Assembly (NCBI GenBank): GCA_039931555.1
Contig: JBDTRP010000171.1
Span: 49,087-113,086 of the forward strand
DNA: 64,000 nt
Reading direction: 5' to 3'
DNA from: JAENVT01 sp039931555
GTDB lineage: Bacteria > Actinomycetota > Acidimicrobiia > Acidimicrobiales > Ilumatobacteraceae
A program made the position numbers and the translations under genes. Positions 12,916 to 22,016 of the stretch are shown here, piece by piece. The notes beneath the pieces are model-generated. The model was given only the letters and a program-made list of their open reading frames with translations, was not told the DNA's origin and searched no databases. Position 1 is the first letter of the stretch. Each line of letters begins with the position of its first letter.

Positions 12916-12922
12916 GCCCGCC

Positions 12923-12928
12923 AGGCTA
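12923..12928 (-). promoter_or_regulatory. -10 element (TAGCCT) of a probable leaderless transcript
   Basis: On the minus strand TAGCCT ends 7 nt before the ATG at 12915 and determines that start choice. Confidence 0.5.
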
Positions 12929-12961
12929 CCCCGCATGCCTGCTCAGACGGGATGCATTGAA

Positions 12962-15034
12962 CTACTCCTGGGCGCGAACCTCGACCAAGGTGTCGGAGAA
13001 CGCCACGCCGCCGCCCCACTCGGTCAGGGTGTCGTTGGTCAGGGAGTTGGCGACCATGCCATCGGGGTGGTGGCGGCTCCACCAACCCCACGGGATCGAC
13101 ACCAGGCCGGGCCGCACGCGGTCGGTGATCCGAGCCGGGACCTCGAGCGAGGCCCGGTCGTTGAAGACGTGGACCGTTTGGCCTTCGACGATGCCGCGCG
13201 CTGCCGCGTCGTGGGCACACATCTCGACGAACGGTCCCGATTCGCGACCACCGTGACCCGGGAGGTGCGAGTAGCCGGCATTGAGGAACCGGTTGTGGTG
13301 CTTGGGTGTCATCAACTGCAGCGGGTAGCGTCCGGCCAATACCGTGCCGGGCCCTTCGGCGGGCGGAACGAACGTCGGAAGTGACGGCTGACCCATGGCC
13401 GCGAGGGCTTCGCTGACGAACTCGACGCGGCCGCTGGCGGTGGGAAACACGCCGTCGCCGAACGGCCGCCCGTCATCGGGGTACGGAACGCGCACGAAAC
13501 CGACGCGACGCAACTCGTCGACGTCGATGCCGGGCAGCGAATCGCGAATGGCGGTGAGGTCGTCGTCGAACAGCGCCGGGTCCTCGTAGCTCATCGCCTT
13601 GGCGAGCCGGCGGAAGACCTCGCTGTTGCTGACCGACTCGCCGCACGGCTCGATGGCAGCCTCGTTCCAGCTGAGCCACAGATGGCCCCACGGTGCGACG
13701 ACGTCGTGGGCTTCGATCTGTGTCGTGGCCGGCAGCACGATGTCGGCATAGCGTGCCGTGTCGGTGACGAACTGCTCGTGCACCACGGTGAACAGATCGT
13801 CGCGCAGCATGCCGGCGCGGATCTTCTCGCTGTTCGGAGCGATCACCATGGGGTTGCAGCCCCACACCATCAGGCCTCTGATCGGGGGTCCGGCGACCTC
13901 GGTCAGCGTCTCGCCGAGCCGGCTCATGTTGACCCACCGCGGCTGGCGGTCGCCGAGCAGATCGGGGCGCTCCAGCACCTTGCCGTCGACCACGGACCCG
14001 GACCACACACCGACGGAACGAGCCAGCCCACCGCCTCGGTCTTGCCAAGCGCCGACCAAGGCCGGCAGACAGGCGAGCGTGCGAAAGAACATCGCCCCGT
14101 TCTCGTGGTGCTCGGCACCGATCAGCGTGCGAATGACCGCCGGTCGAATCGTGCCGTACATCTCGGCGAGGCGTTCGATGTCGGCCGCCGCCACACCACA
14201 GGTGGCCGCGGCGCGCTCTGGCGTCCACTCGTCGACGTGGAGTGCCAACTCGTCGAAGCCGAGCGTGTGGTCGGCGACCCACTGCTTGTCGGTCAGGCCG
14301 TCGCGGATCAACACGTGCATGAGGGCCAGCATCATGGCGATGTCGGTGCCGGGCAGCGGCTGGATGAACCAGTCGGCGGCGTCAGCCGTGACGGTGCGGA
14401 TCGGATCGATCACCACGACTCGGGCACCGTCGGCGCGGGCCTGTTCGATGGTCGGCCACAGGTGGCGATTGGTGAGCTTGGTGTTCGTGCCCCACAGGAT
14501 GATCAGCTGTGAATGTCGGATCTCCAACGGGTCGAGGCACTTCGTGGTGCCGTAGGTCATCTTGACGCCGGCGCCGACCGTGGGCCCACAGATGGCTCGC
14601 AGTACCCGGGTGGCGCCCAACCGGTTCCAGAACCGTTCGGGGAAGCCCATCGCCAGCAGGCTCTGGTTGCCGGCGTCGCTGTAGGGCATGATCGCCTCGG
14701 CGCCGTCGCGATCGATGATCTCGTGGAAGCGGGCCGCGATCTCGGCCAGCGCTTCGTCCCAGCTGATCTGTTCGAACCGGCCCTCGCCCTTCGGGCCGAC
14801 GCGGCGCAGCGGGTGCAGCACGCGCTCGTCGCTGTACACGCGGTCGAGGAACTTGTTGACCTTGGGGCACAGTTCGCCCTTGCTGTACGGGTGCTCCGGG
14901 TTGCCGCGCATCTGTAGGGCAACGGGGGTCGGGCCGGTTCGATCGACGGTGACGTGCCAACCGCAGGTGTCGGGACAGTCGTGGTGACAGCTGCCGGTGA
15001 TGATCTCCGCCGTTGCGCCGGCCGCAGTGCTCAC
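12962..15034 (-). CDS. Molybdopterin oxidoreductase (DMSO reductase family)
   Basis: A 690-residue molybdenum or tungsten enzyme. The N-terminal 4Fe-4S site is visible as CHHDCPDTCGW with C16, C20, C24 and a fourth Cys56 in GELCPK. The bis-MGD binding domains follow, with ILWGTNTKLTNRH and GLMVWGCNPMVIAPNSEK, and a C-terminal beta-barrel (ESGPFVEMCAHDAAARGI). Cys149 in AICGPTVGAG lies where the metal ligand is expected, but I cannot assign it firmly. There is no Tat signal, so it is likely cytoplasmic. The substrate is unknown. It shares a bidirectional promoter with the aminotransferase gene. Confidence 0.88.
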   Translation of the reverse strand: MSTAAGATAEIITGSCHHDCPDTCGWHVTVDRTGPTPVALQMRGNPEHPYSKGELCPKVNKFLDRVYSDERVLHPLRRVGPKGEGRFEQISWDEALAEIAARFHEIIDRDGAEAIMPYSDAGNQSLLAMGFPERFWNRLGATRVLRAICGPTVGAGVKMTYGTTKCLDPLEIRHSQLIILWGTNTKLTNRHLWPTIEQARADGARVVVIDPIRTVTADAADWFIQPLPGTDIAMMLALMHVLIRDGLTDKQWVADHTLGFDELALHVDEWTPERAAATCGVAAADIERLAEMYGTIRPAVIRTLIGAEHHENGAMFFRTLACLPALVGAWQDRGGGLARSVGVWSGSVVDGKVLERPDLLGDRQPRWVNMSRLGETLTEVAGPPIRGLMVWGCNPMVIAPNSEKIRAGMLRDDLFTVVHEQFVTDTARYADIVLPATTQIEAHDVVAPWGHLWLSWNEAAIEPCGESVSNSEVFRRLAKAMSYEDPALFDDDLTAIRDSLPGIDVDELRRVGFVRVPYPDDGRPFGDGVFPTASGRVEFVSEALAAMGQPSLPTFVPPAEGPGTVLAGRYPLQLMTPKHHNRFLNAGYSHLPGHGGRESGPFVEMCAHDAAARGIVEGQTVHVFNDRASLEVPARITDRVRPGLVSIPWGWWSRHHPDGMVANSLTNDTLTEWGGGVAFSDTLVEVRAQE

Positions 15035-15051
15035 GGACCTACGTTAGACCG
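15035..15051. promoter_or_regulatory. Bidirectional promoter with overlapping -10 boxes
   Basis: Plus-strand TACGTT (15040-15045) ends 6 nt before the GTG at 15052. Minus-strand TAACGT (15046-15041) ends 6 nt before the GTG at 15034. The two hexamers overlap by five bases, and both genes would be leaderless. Confidence 0.6.
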
Positions 15052-16206
15052 GTGCCGACGATCCAGTTTCAGCAAGTGGTGGTACCCGACGGGGTGATCG
15101 ACCTCGGCGTCGGGCAGCCGAACAACGCGATCCTGCCGCTCGAACATGTGCGTCGCGCCGCGGCGATGCAGTTCGGTGACTCGCCCGAGTACTTGCAGTA
15201 CGGGGCCGAGTGGGGCGACGGACATCATCGTGTCGCCCTGGGCGACTACCTCACACAGGCATACGGCACGGCGGTCGCGCCCGAACAACTCTTTTCGACC
15301 AATGGCAACTCGCAGGCCCTCGACATGTTGTGCACGGTGATGACCGAGCCGGGCGATGTGGTGATCGTCGAGGAGCCGACCTACTTCCTCGCCTTCCAGA
15401 TGTTTCGCGATCACGGTCTGGAGATCCGCAGTGTCGCGATCGACGAGGACGGTCTCGTCGTCGGGGCGTTCACCGACGAAGTAGCGGCCGTTCGCGCCGC
15501 AGGCAAACGGGTTGCCTTCGTCTACACGATTCCTTCGTTCCAGAACCCGACCGGTGTGACGATGTCGACGCAGCGCCGGCGCGACCTGGTGGCGGCCGCT
15601 GCGGCCGACGACGTGTTGATCGTCGCCGACGAGGTGTACCACCTGTTGCGGTTCGCGCCAGGCCCGATGCCGCCGCCGATGTCGGCCCACGTCGACAACG
15701 GGCCGGTGCTGTCGCTCGGCACGTTCTCCAAGATCCTGGCCCCGGGCATGCGCCTCGGCTGGATCCACAGCTCGGTCGAGCGGCTGGCGATGCTGGCAGA
15801 TTCGGGTCTGATCCTCAGCGGTGGTGGGCTGAACCCGGTCACGTCGACCTTGGCGACGGCAATGATGCGCAACGGATCGCAGCACGAGTACGTCGAGTGG
15901 TTGCGGGCGACGTTCGCCCGACGATCGGCGACGATGGTTGCAGCTCTGCGCGAGCACATGCCCGAGTGGGTGCACTTCGACGCGCCGAGCGGCGGTTACT
16001 TCGTGTGGCTGCGCCTGCCGCCGGGAACCGACGGTGCAGCGCTGCGCAAACTGGGCGTTCAGCACGGTGTCGACATGCGCCATGGTGCGCAGTTCTCGCC
16101 GACCGGAGGGCTGCGCAATCACCTTCGCCTGAGCTTCGCCTTCTACGACGACGACGACATCGTCGAGGGTGTCGCCCGATTGGGGCAGGCACTGAGCGTC
16201 GCGTGA
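15052..16206 (+). CDS. PLP-dependent aminotransferase, class I/II
   Basis: A 384-residue fold-type I aminotransferase. It shows TNGNSQALD near residue 83, the IPSFQNPTG motif, the ADEVYH aspartate that pairs with the pyridine ring, the PLP lysine in GTFSKILAPGMRLGW, and a C-terminal NHLRLSF arginine that binds the substrate carboxylate. It resembles 2-aminoadipate/MocR-type aminotransferases without the DNA-binding domain. The amino donor is not predictable. GTG 15052 is chosen over GTG 15013 because of the -10 box ending 6 nt upstream; the earlier codon would also overlap the divergent gene. Confidence 0.85.
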   Translation: MPTIQFQQVVVPDGVIDLGVGQPNNAILPLEHVRRAAAMQFGDSPEYLQYGAEWGDGHHRVALGDYLTQAYGTAVAPEQLFSTNGNSQALDMLCTVMTEPGDVVIVEEPTYFLAFQMFRDHGLEIRSVAIDEDGLVVGAFTDEVAAVRAAGKRVAFVYTIPSFQNPTGVTMSTQRRRDLVAAAAADDVLIVADEVYHLLRFAPGPMPPPMSAHVDNGPVLSLGTFSKILAPGMRLGWIHSSVERLAMLADSGLILSGGGLNPVTSTLATAMMRNGSQHEYVEWLRATFARRSATMVAALREHMPEWVHFDAPSGGYFVWLRLPPGTDGAALRKLGVQHGVDMRHGAQFSPTGGLRNHLRLSFAFYDDDDIVEGVARLGQALSVA

Positions 16207-16361
16207 CCGGTGTCGCACGACGGCGCCGCGTGGAGAGGTTGCGACGCCACGGAGTGTAACCAAACTGCAACCCGCTCGCCATCGACTTGCGAGGTGGTGG
16301 ACCGCTAGGGTCTCGAACTTCGGCTTGTCAGGAGCCGAAATCACAACTGACGGGGCAACGA

Positions 16362-18092
16362 GTGGGTACCTTCGACATGCTCATACGCGGTGGCACGGTG
16401 GTCGACGGCACCGGTGCGCCGCCACGGGTCGCTGATGTGGCGATCATCAACGACCATGTCGTCGATGTCTCCCCCAAGATCGTCGGGTCGGCCGCGCGGG
16501 TGATCGACGCGACCGACCGGGTGGTCACCCCCGGTTTCGTCGACATCCACACCCACCTCGACGCCCAACTGGCGTGGGACCCCATCGGGTCGAGTAGTTG
16601 CTATCACGGGATCACCAGCGTCGTGATGGGCAACTGCGGGGTGACGTTCGCGCCGTGCAAACCCGAGGACCGTGGCGTCTTGGCGGCGATGATGGAGAGC
16701 GTCGAAGACATCCCGCGTCAGGCGATCCTCGATGGGCTGGCGTGGGACTGGGTGACCTACGGCGAGTACCTCGACAGCATGCAACGCCTTCCCAAAGGGC
16801 TCAACGTCGGTGGCATGGTCGGCCACTGTGCACTCCGGCAATACGCGATGGGCGAGCGCGGGATCGAGCAGGCGCCGCCGACAGACGATGACTTGCACAC
16901 GATGTCTGACCTTCTCGCCGAGGCGCTCCGCGGGGGAGCGTTGGGGTTCAGTACCAGCCGCACGTTCCTGCACAAGGTTCCCGACGGTCGTCCGGTTCCC
17001 GGCACCTATGCCGAACCCGACGAGCTGTTCGCCTTCGCCGAGGTGTTGCGTCGTCATGGTGCCGGGGTGTTCGAGAGCGCCAGCCGCATCGGCGAGGGTG
17101 AGCGCGACGACGCCGACATGCCGGGAACGCGTGCCGAGATGGCCTGGATGGGCGAGGTCAGCAGGCGCAGCGGCCGCCCCGTCAGCTTCGGCTTGTTGCA
17201 GCACGACAGCCGTCCGGATCTGTATGCGCGGGTCATCGAAATGGCCAAGCACGAGAACCTTTCCGGGGCGATGGTGCGACCGCAGACCACGGCTCGCAGC
17301 GTGGGAGTGTTGTTCAGTCTCGACACGCGCAGCCCGTTCGACCGCGCCACGTGCTGGCGCGAGCTGAAAGCGATGCGCAACGGCAAGAAGCTTGTCGCGT
17401 TGCGCGACCCCGCAACGCGGACCAAGTTGATCGAGGCGGCCGATGCAACACCACCGGGCCTCGATCTGGCGCAGCTGTTCGTCGTCAACCCACTCGACGG
17501 CTCACTGAATCGTGGCGCCCGCTACGACCTCGATCCAGCAACGTCGCTGGCTGCGATCGCCCACCAACGTGGAATCAGCGCGGCGGCGGCGTACATCGAG
17601 CTGCAGCTCGAGAGCGATGGCACGTTGGTGTGCAGCTTCCCATTCCTCAACCAGCAGATGTCGGCTGTCGAGCACATGCTCGACGACCCACTGGTCACCC
17701 TCGGCCTGGCCGATGCCGGTGCCCATGTCGGGCAGATCCTCGACGCCAGTCAGCCGACGTTCCTGCTCTCGTACTGGATCCGCGAGCGGAAGCGGTGGAG
17801 CCTGGAGGAAGGCATTCGCCGGCTGACCAGCGATACCGCCGACTTGTTCGGGCTTGCCGGTCGCGGCAGGTTGACAGCGGGTAGTTTCGCCGATGTGAAC
17901 GTGATCGACCTCGAGGCACTCGAGTTGCCGGCACCCTCGTACGTGTACGACTTCCCGCACGGCGCCGGTCGCTACGTGCAGGGCGCGACGGGGTACGACT
18001 ACACGCTCGTCAACGGTCAGGTGTTCATGGATCACGGCGAGCACACCGGTGCGTTCGCCGGAGCGATGCTGAAGAACCCGGCGACAATTTGA
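16362..18092 (+). CDS. N-acyl-D-amino-acid deacylase (amidohydrolase family)
   Basis: A 576-residue metal-dependent amidohydrolase. It has VTPGFVDIHTHLDAQ with the HxH metal ligands, GNCGVTFAPC, a long insertion typical of D-aminoacylases, LADAGAHVG with the catalytic aspartate, and the C-terminal barrel RGRLTAGSFADVNVIDLE. Such enzymes hydrolyse N-acyl-D-amino acids or related amides. The GTG at 16362 gives MGTFDMLIRGGT; an ATG at 16377 is an alternative. A possible -10 (TAGGGT, 16306-16311) lies in the gap. It overlaps the downstream zinc-ribbon gene by 4 nt. Confidence 0.82.
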   Translation: MGTFDMLIRGGTVVDGTGAPPRVADVAIINDHVVDVSPKIVGSAARVIDATDRVVTPGFVDIHTHLDAQLAWDPIGSSSCYHGITSVVMGNCGVTFAPCKPEDRGVLAAMMESVEDIPRQAILDGLAWDWVTYGEYLDSMQRLPKGLNVGGMVGHCALRQYAMGERGIEQAPPTDDDLHTMSDLLAEALRGGALGFSTSRTFLHKVPDGRPVPGTYAEPDELFAFAEVLRRHGAGVFESASRIGEGERDDADMPGTRAEMAWMGEVSRRSGRPVSFGLLQHDSRPDLYARVIEMAKHENLSGAMVRPQTTARSVGVLFSLDTRSPFDRATCWRELKAMRNGKKLVALRDPATRTKLIEAADATPPGLDLAQLFVVNPLDGSLNRGARYDLDPATSLAAIAHQRGISAAAAYIELQLESDGTLVCSFPFLNQQMSAVEHMLDDPLVTLGLADAGAHVGQILDASQPTFLLSYWIRERKRWSLEEGIRRLTSDTADLFGLAGRGRLTAGSFADVNVIDLEALELPAPSYVYDFPHGAGRYVQGATGYDYTLVNGQVFMDHGEHTGAFAGAMLKNPATI

Positions 18093-18280
18093 CCGACACC
18101 GCCACCATCACCTGTCCCCGCTGCGGCACCAGTGTCGACGAGCGGTTCTACGGACCATGCCAGTCGTGCCGCACTGACTTGCGCGCCAAGTACCTCGGCG
18201 AGGGTCGCGTCGTCGAGGTCGCCGAATACGAACCGAAGATCAACGTCACGCCGAACGCGGTCGCGTTGAAAGACGACTGA
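18089..18280 (+). CDS. Small zinc-ribbon protein
   Basis: 63 residues with two CxxC knuckles (CPRCGTSV and CQSCRTDL) that form a zinc ribbon, then LRAKYLGEGRVVEVAEYEPK. The TTG start lies inside the stop of the deacylase gene (TTGA), so it is translationally coupled and probably co-expressed with it. Similar tiny zinc-ribbon proteins occur as lone genes in Acidimicrobiia-like genomes; no function is known. Confidence 0.75.
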   Translation: MTDTATITCPRCGTSVDERFYGPCQSCRTDLRAKYLGEGRVVEVAEYEPKINVTPNAVALKDD

Positions 18281-18289
18281 GCCGCATCG

Positions 18290-19582
18290 CTACGACCGGC
18301 GCGGCAGCCCTGCTCCGGGCCGGAACGTGGTGTCGTTCTCCGGTTGCTCGTTCTTTGCTGCGCGTGCTGCGGCCCGCTCGGCCATCTGCGTCATCGTCGT
18401 CGCCATCGCCGCGGCCGCACCGTCGTGGGCCAGGATCTTGCTCATCACCGCGGCCGATGCTCCGCCGATCAACTCCGCCTTGTTGGCTTCGACGTAGTCG
18501 GCCGATGCCTGCATCGGCCGCACCGTGCCGTTGAGCGCCGGGATCACGTAGCGGGCGACGAGATCCCACGAGCGGTGAGCGTTCTCGCGGTTGGCCCAGT
18601 CGTGGGCGAAGCCCAGCACGACACCGAATCCGCCGGTGACCTGCTGGAGGTTTTCGATGGCCTTGATGAGATCGTCGGGTGTGCCGATCACCGTCGCGCC
18701 GCCACCCTCGGCGCCGCTTTCGGCGACCTGCTCGAGCAAGTCCCACGGGTCCTCGACATGGGTCGCACCCGGCCGGCCGAGCACCCGCACGTTGTACTCG
18801 TTGTGCCAACGATGCAGGCCATGCACTGCCTCACGCCGGGCCTGCTCCTTCGTCTCGGCAATGTGCCAACTCATCAACACTCGCCAATCGGCGCGGTCGA
18901 CGGTCGTGCCGTGCTGCACAGCGGCCTCTTCGGCGAAAGCCCATTGCGTCGGGAGGGCCTGCAGGCCCTCGACGCTCGTCGACGCGATCGAGAGCACGCC
19001 GATGCCGTACTTGCCGGCGATCTGCATGCCGCTGGGGCTGATGCTCGATGCCGTGGCCATCGGCATGCGCTCCTGGATCGGCAGGATCTGTAACGCCGCG
19101 TCGCGCAACGTGAACCAGTCGCTGTCGTAGCTGAACCGCTCTTCGCCATTGAGCAGGCGGATGATCACACCCATCGCCTCGTCCTGCCGGTCGCGCTGCA
19201 CCATGGGGCTGATGCCCAGCGTTCGGGCATCGCTGGGCAAGGCCCCCGGCCCACTGCCGAACATGGCCCGACCTCTGGTCATGTGGTCGAGTTGGGCCAT
19301 TCGCTGGGCGACGTTGAAGGGATGGTGGTATGGCAGCGACACCACACCGGTGCCGAGTTTGATCGTGCTGGTCACCTGCCCGGCGGCGGCCAGGAACATC
19401 TCCGGCGAGGCGATCATCTCCCAACCGGTGGAGTGGTGCTCGCCGCACCAGAACTCGTCGTAGCCGAGGTGGTCGAGGTGGGTGGCGAACTCGAGATCGC
19501 TCTGGAATTGCAGCGTCGGGTTCTCACCGATGGGATGGTGTGGCGCAAGAAAGGTACCGAAACGAAGGCGAGGGGACCGCAT
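18290..19582 (-). CDS. LLM-class flavin-dependent monooxygenase
   Basis: A 430-residue luciferase-like (bacterial luciferase fold) oxidoreductase that would use reduced FMN or F420. The N-terminus MRSPRLRFGTFLAPHHPIGENP and the WCGEHHSTGWE motif, then GTGVVSLPYHHPFNVAQRMAQLD (quoted in part: YHHPFNVAQRMAQLD), are typical of the limonene-monooxygenase-like subgroup. A barrel segment RGRAMFGSGPGALPSDA follows. The substrate is unknown. It converges with the zinc-ribbon gene. TAGGCT on the minus strand ends 6 nt before the ATG, so the transcript is probably leaderless. Confidence 0.85.
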   Translation of the reverse strand: MRSPRLRFGTFLAPHHPIGENPTLQFQSDLEFATHLDHLGYDEFWCGEHHSTGWEMIASPEMFLAAAGQVTSTIKLGTGVVSLPYHHPFNVAQRMAQLDHMTRGRAMFGSGPGALPSDARTLGISPMVQRDRQDEAMGVIIRLLNGEERFSYDSDWFTLRDAALQILPIQERMPMATASSISPSGMQIAGKYGIGVLSIASTSVEGLQALPTQWAFAEEAAVQHGTTVDRADWRVLMSWHIAETKEQARREAVHGLHRWHNEYNVRVLGRPGATHVEDPWDLLEQVAESGAEGGGATVIGTPDDLIKAIENLQQVTGGFGVVLGFAHDWANRENAHRSWDLVARYVIPALNGTVRPMQASADYVEANKAELIGGASAAVMSKILAHDGAAAAMATTMTQMAERAAARAAKNEQPENDTTFRPGAGLPRRS

Positions 19583-19588
19583 CCCACC

Positions 19589-19594
19589 AGCCTA
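19589..19594 (-). promoter_or_regulatory. -10 element (TAGGCT) of a probable leaderless transcript
   Basis: TAGGCT on the minus strand ends 6 nt before the ATG at 19582 of the LLM oxidoreductase. Confidence 0.5.
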
Positions 19595-19688
19595 GAGATC
19601 GCTGCCGCAGCGGCTCTGGCCGTGGTGCGAAGACACGAATCGGCACGGGAAATCTTTGGCGCCTCCCGCTATCCTGAGGACTCCCTTC

Positions 19689-19761
19689 GGGGACGTAGCT
19701 CAGTTGGCAGAGCGCTACCTTTGCAAGGTAGATGTCAGGGGTTCGATTCCCCTCGTCTCCA
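19689..19761 (+). tRNA. tRNA-Ala(TGC), integration target
   Basis: Acceptor arm GGGGACG pairs with CGTCTCC (one G-T pair). The D arm is AGCTCAGTTGGCAGAGC, the anticodon loop is TTTGCAA with TGC, and the T arm has GGTTCGATTCC. The discriminator is A followed by CCC. The 3' part from the anticodon stem onward is duplicated at 31187-31232, so the element restored a complete tRNA on integration. Confidence 0.97.
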
Positions 19762-19763
19762 CC
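19718..19763 (+). repeat. attL: 46-bp direct repeat in the tRNA-Ala 3' half
   Basis: Exactly matches 31187-31232, from CCTTTGCAAGG in the anticodon stem-loop to CTCCACC just past the discriminator. The flanking bases differ on both sides, which defines the repeat limits. Confidence 0.93.
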
Positions 19764-19819
19764 CTTGAAAGACCTGGTCAGAGCGCTGCGACCGACAGGG
19801 CGGCCATCAGATCAGGGCT

Positions 19820-19843
19820 CCAGGTGCACACCAGGTGCACAGA
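19820..19843 (+). repeat. Left arm-type repeat of the element
   Basis: Two tandem copies of CCAGGTGCACA followed by GA, beginning 56 bp inside attL. The same 24 bp recur at 31061-31084 and a single copy at 31289. They are likely integrase or excisionase arm sites; GTGCAC in each unit is palindromic. Confidence 0.7.
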
Positions 19844-20040
19844 ACACGGCGACGTTCTGCAGCATGGTGCGGACGTGGACGAACGAGCTGGACTCGTGAG
19901 CTGGGTCGGTCAGCAGGCGTGGTCTAGTTGGCCGGTCGCTTCGTGGGCCGGCGGGAACCGGGTCGTAGTCGACCCCGATTTCTCGCCGAATCTTGTTGCG
20001 AATTGGGGGCGTGTGGTGTCTTAGTGGTGTGGAGGAAGCG

Positions 20041-20571
20041 ATGACCGGACCAGTTGCGGTGCCTCCGGTGCAGCTTTCTCGAGATGCTGGAGTAACGGAT
20101 CAGGAGATCTTCGGTCAGCTCTATCCAGCGTTGCGTCGTTTCGCCGCTGTCGTCGGCGCAGTCGAGATGGATCCGGATGATTTGGTGCAAGACGCCGTTG
20201 CCCGTGCGCTTGCCGGCGGGTCGTTGTCTCGGTTCGATTCGCCCGGCGCATATCTTCGTCAGGCGATCGTGAACGCGGCGTCGAATGACCGGCGTCGAGC
20301 TGGTCGGCGTCGACGGGCATTGACGCGATTCGGCGGTGGATTGACGGAGGCGCAACCTTCTGCGTACCCGTCAGACATCGCCCAACTTGCCCGGTTCTCG
20401 CCGAGTGTTCGCGCGCTGATCTATCTACGCGTGATCGACGGCCTCGCCTATGACGAGATCGCTTCGATGCTGGGCGTCAGCGCCTCATCCGCCCGGATGA
20501 AGCTCTCACGCGCGCTGCGTTCAATTCGATCATCAGGCCTCGACATTCCGTCCGCAAAGGATCACACATGA
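20041..20571 (+). CDS. ECF-type sigma factor (first of two in the element)
   Basis: A 176-residue sigma-70 family protein. Region 2 is recognisable (QEIFGQLYPALRRFAAVVG, then DPDDLVQDAVARAL) and region 4 has the helix-turn-helix LAYDEIASMLGVSASSARMKLSRALRSIR. The ATG is chosen because GGAGG (20030-20034) stands 6 nt upstream; the frame is open further upstream without a good site. It overlaps the following membrane-protein gene by 4 nt, the usual layout of an ECF sigma with a membrane regulator. Target promoters are not known. Confidence 0.8.
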   Translation: MTGPVAVPPVQLSRDAGVTDQEIFGQLYPALRRFAAVVGAVEMDPDDLVQDAVARALAGGSLSRFDSPGAYLRQAIVNAASNDRRRAGRRRRALTRFGGGLTEAQPSAYPSDIAQLARFSPSVRALIYLRVIDGLAYDEIASMLGVSASSARMKLSRALRSIRSSGLDIPSAKDHT

Positions 20572-21734
20572 ATGAACTCGTTGAGGTACTTGATCGTCTC
20601 GCCGTCAGAGGAACGCCGCGTGGAGTCGATTCGGTGTTTGACGCCGCGGTTCGCGCCTCCGGCCAGACACCAGCGACTGGTTCGCTGTCGGATGTCGGAT
20701 CGGGCCCGGCCAGCTCGTCGATCGAGCTTGTCAAGTTCGACGGAAGATCGACCTCTCGAACTCGGCATCGCAAGACCGCCGGCTTTGTAGTTGCATCGCT
20801 CGCCATCGCCGGGGTCTTGGCAGTCATCGCTGTTGTCCGCTGGCCGGACCCGGTTCACCAAGCGTCGCAGCCCGCAGACGAATCCGCCCCGAGCGCGTCA
20901 CCGTCGGATACGAGTCCGCTGCTCGGCGTGCCAGCGTTGTCGTCGTCGATCGACAGCAAGCAAACGGCAAGCGCTGCCGAATTTGGATCGTACGTCGCCG
21001 GGGTACTGGCAGCCCGTGACGGCACTGCGCCCGATCTTCGAGAGACAGCAACGAGGACCACGGATCAGGGACAGGTTGTCGAGTACGCCTATTTCGGTCA
21101 GACCGGTCGTCGTCTATTCATTCTGTCGGGTGGACCGGACCTGATTTCGTCGGTTCCCGGGCTGCACGACCAACTCGCTCGTGGCCCTCAAACAGTGACC
21201 GGCCGCGTGCTCGTGTGGCCCGAGACAGTGTGGAAACGGACTATTTCCTTGACCACCGCCGATTCGGTGCTGATCATCAGCAGCGAAGCGATCGACCAGA
21301 CCGGCACTGCATCGTCGATCTCCGAGCTCGTCGATCTCGCGACCAAACTTTCAGCTTTCAACGCATTCGCATCACTCCCCCTCGGAGCGCCCCAATGTTC
21401 GCCACCCTCACCGATCATCGGCAACGAGTTCCGTGGGACATCCAACAACGCCCAGCTCTCCGGGCTGATACTCGCTACCAAGCCCTCGATGCACACCGGT
21501 GACGACATCAAACTCGTCATCCGCATGACCGGTTCCGGTCCACTGACGATCACGGCTACTGCACCGGACGGAACGTCGATGACCTTGCGACCGACCCCAC
21601 ACACCGGTTCAAGCTTCGACCGCCCCGGAGACGAATGGGACACGGGGATCACCTATCAACAAGCAGGCTGCTGGCAGATCCACTTCGAACGTAGTGACAG
21701 CAGTGCCGACGTCTGGTTCCGAGTCGCCAGCTAG
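20568..21734 (+). CDS. Single-pass membrane protein, putative sigma regulator
   Basis: 388 residues: a cytoplasmic N-terminus of about 68 residues, one membrane helix (TAGFVVASLAIAGVLAVIAVV, about 70-90, quoted in part as GFVVASLAIAGVLAVIAVV), and a 295-residue external part with a Ser/Pro-rich linker. The C-terminal 110 residues look like an immunoglobulin-like beta domain (DIKLVIRMTGSGPLTITATA). No zinc-finger anti-sigma motif is visible. Coupling by ATGA to the sigma gene suggests a membrane anti-sigma or sensor role, which is inference. It shares architecture, but little sequence, with the protein at 28798-29712. Confidence 0.65.
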   Translation: MNELVEVLDRLAVRGTPRGVDSVFDAAVRASGQTPATGSLSDVGSGPASSSIELVKFDGRSTSRTRHRKTAGFVVASLAIAGVLAVIAVVRWPDPVHQASQPADESAPSASPSDTSPLLGVPALSSSIDSKQTASAAEFGSYVAGVLAARDGTAPDLRETATRTTDQGQVVEYAYFGQTGRRLFILSGGPDLISSVPGLHDQLARGPQTVTGRVLVWPETVWKRTISLTTADSVLIISSEAIDQTGTASSISELVDLATKLSAFNAFASLPLGAPQCSPPSPIIGNEFRGTSNNAQLSGLILATKPSMHTGDDIKLVIRMTGSGPLTITATAPDGTSMTLRPTPHTGSSFDRPGDEWDTGITYQQAGCWQIHFERSDSSADVWFRVAS

Positions 21735-22016
21735 GGCGGGAGATCAATGGTCATTGGGGGGCTAGGTCCCGCCCAGACCACGTCCCATCAATCGGCGGCT
21801 TCCGAGCCACGACACCGATCGACATGACTCAAGCCTATTTGGTTCGCCGCCATCACCTGCGAAGCACTCCTCGACGCGTTGGCAGCACGGCTCGATGATC
21901 CCCTGGAAGCGTTCATCGGATGCGGCGCCTCCGGGCGGACCGAGCCGTTCGACATCCACCAGGAGCGAGCCGACGCCTTCAGCAAGAAGCTTGCTCAAGG
22001 CATCTGACATCCGATC
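21735..22016. other. Gap without a recognisable gene
   Basis: Part of a 590-nt stretch between the membrane protein and the toxin gene. One frame (about 21843-22009) reads like protein (EALLDALAARLDD) but has no start and ends in a stop, so it may be a gene remnant. Nothing else was recognised. Confidence 0.4.
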
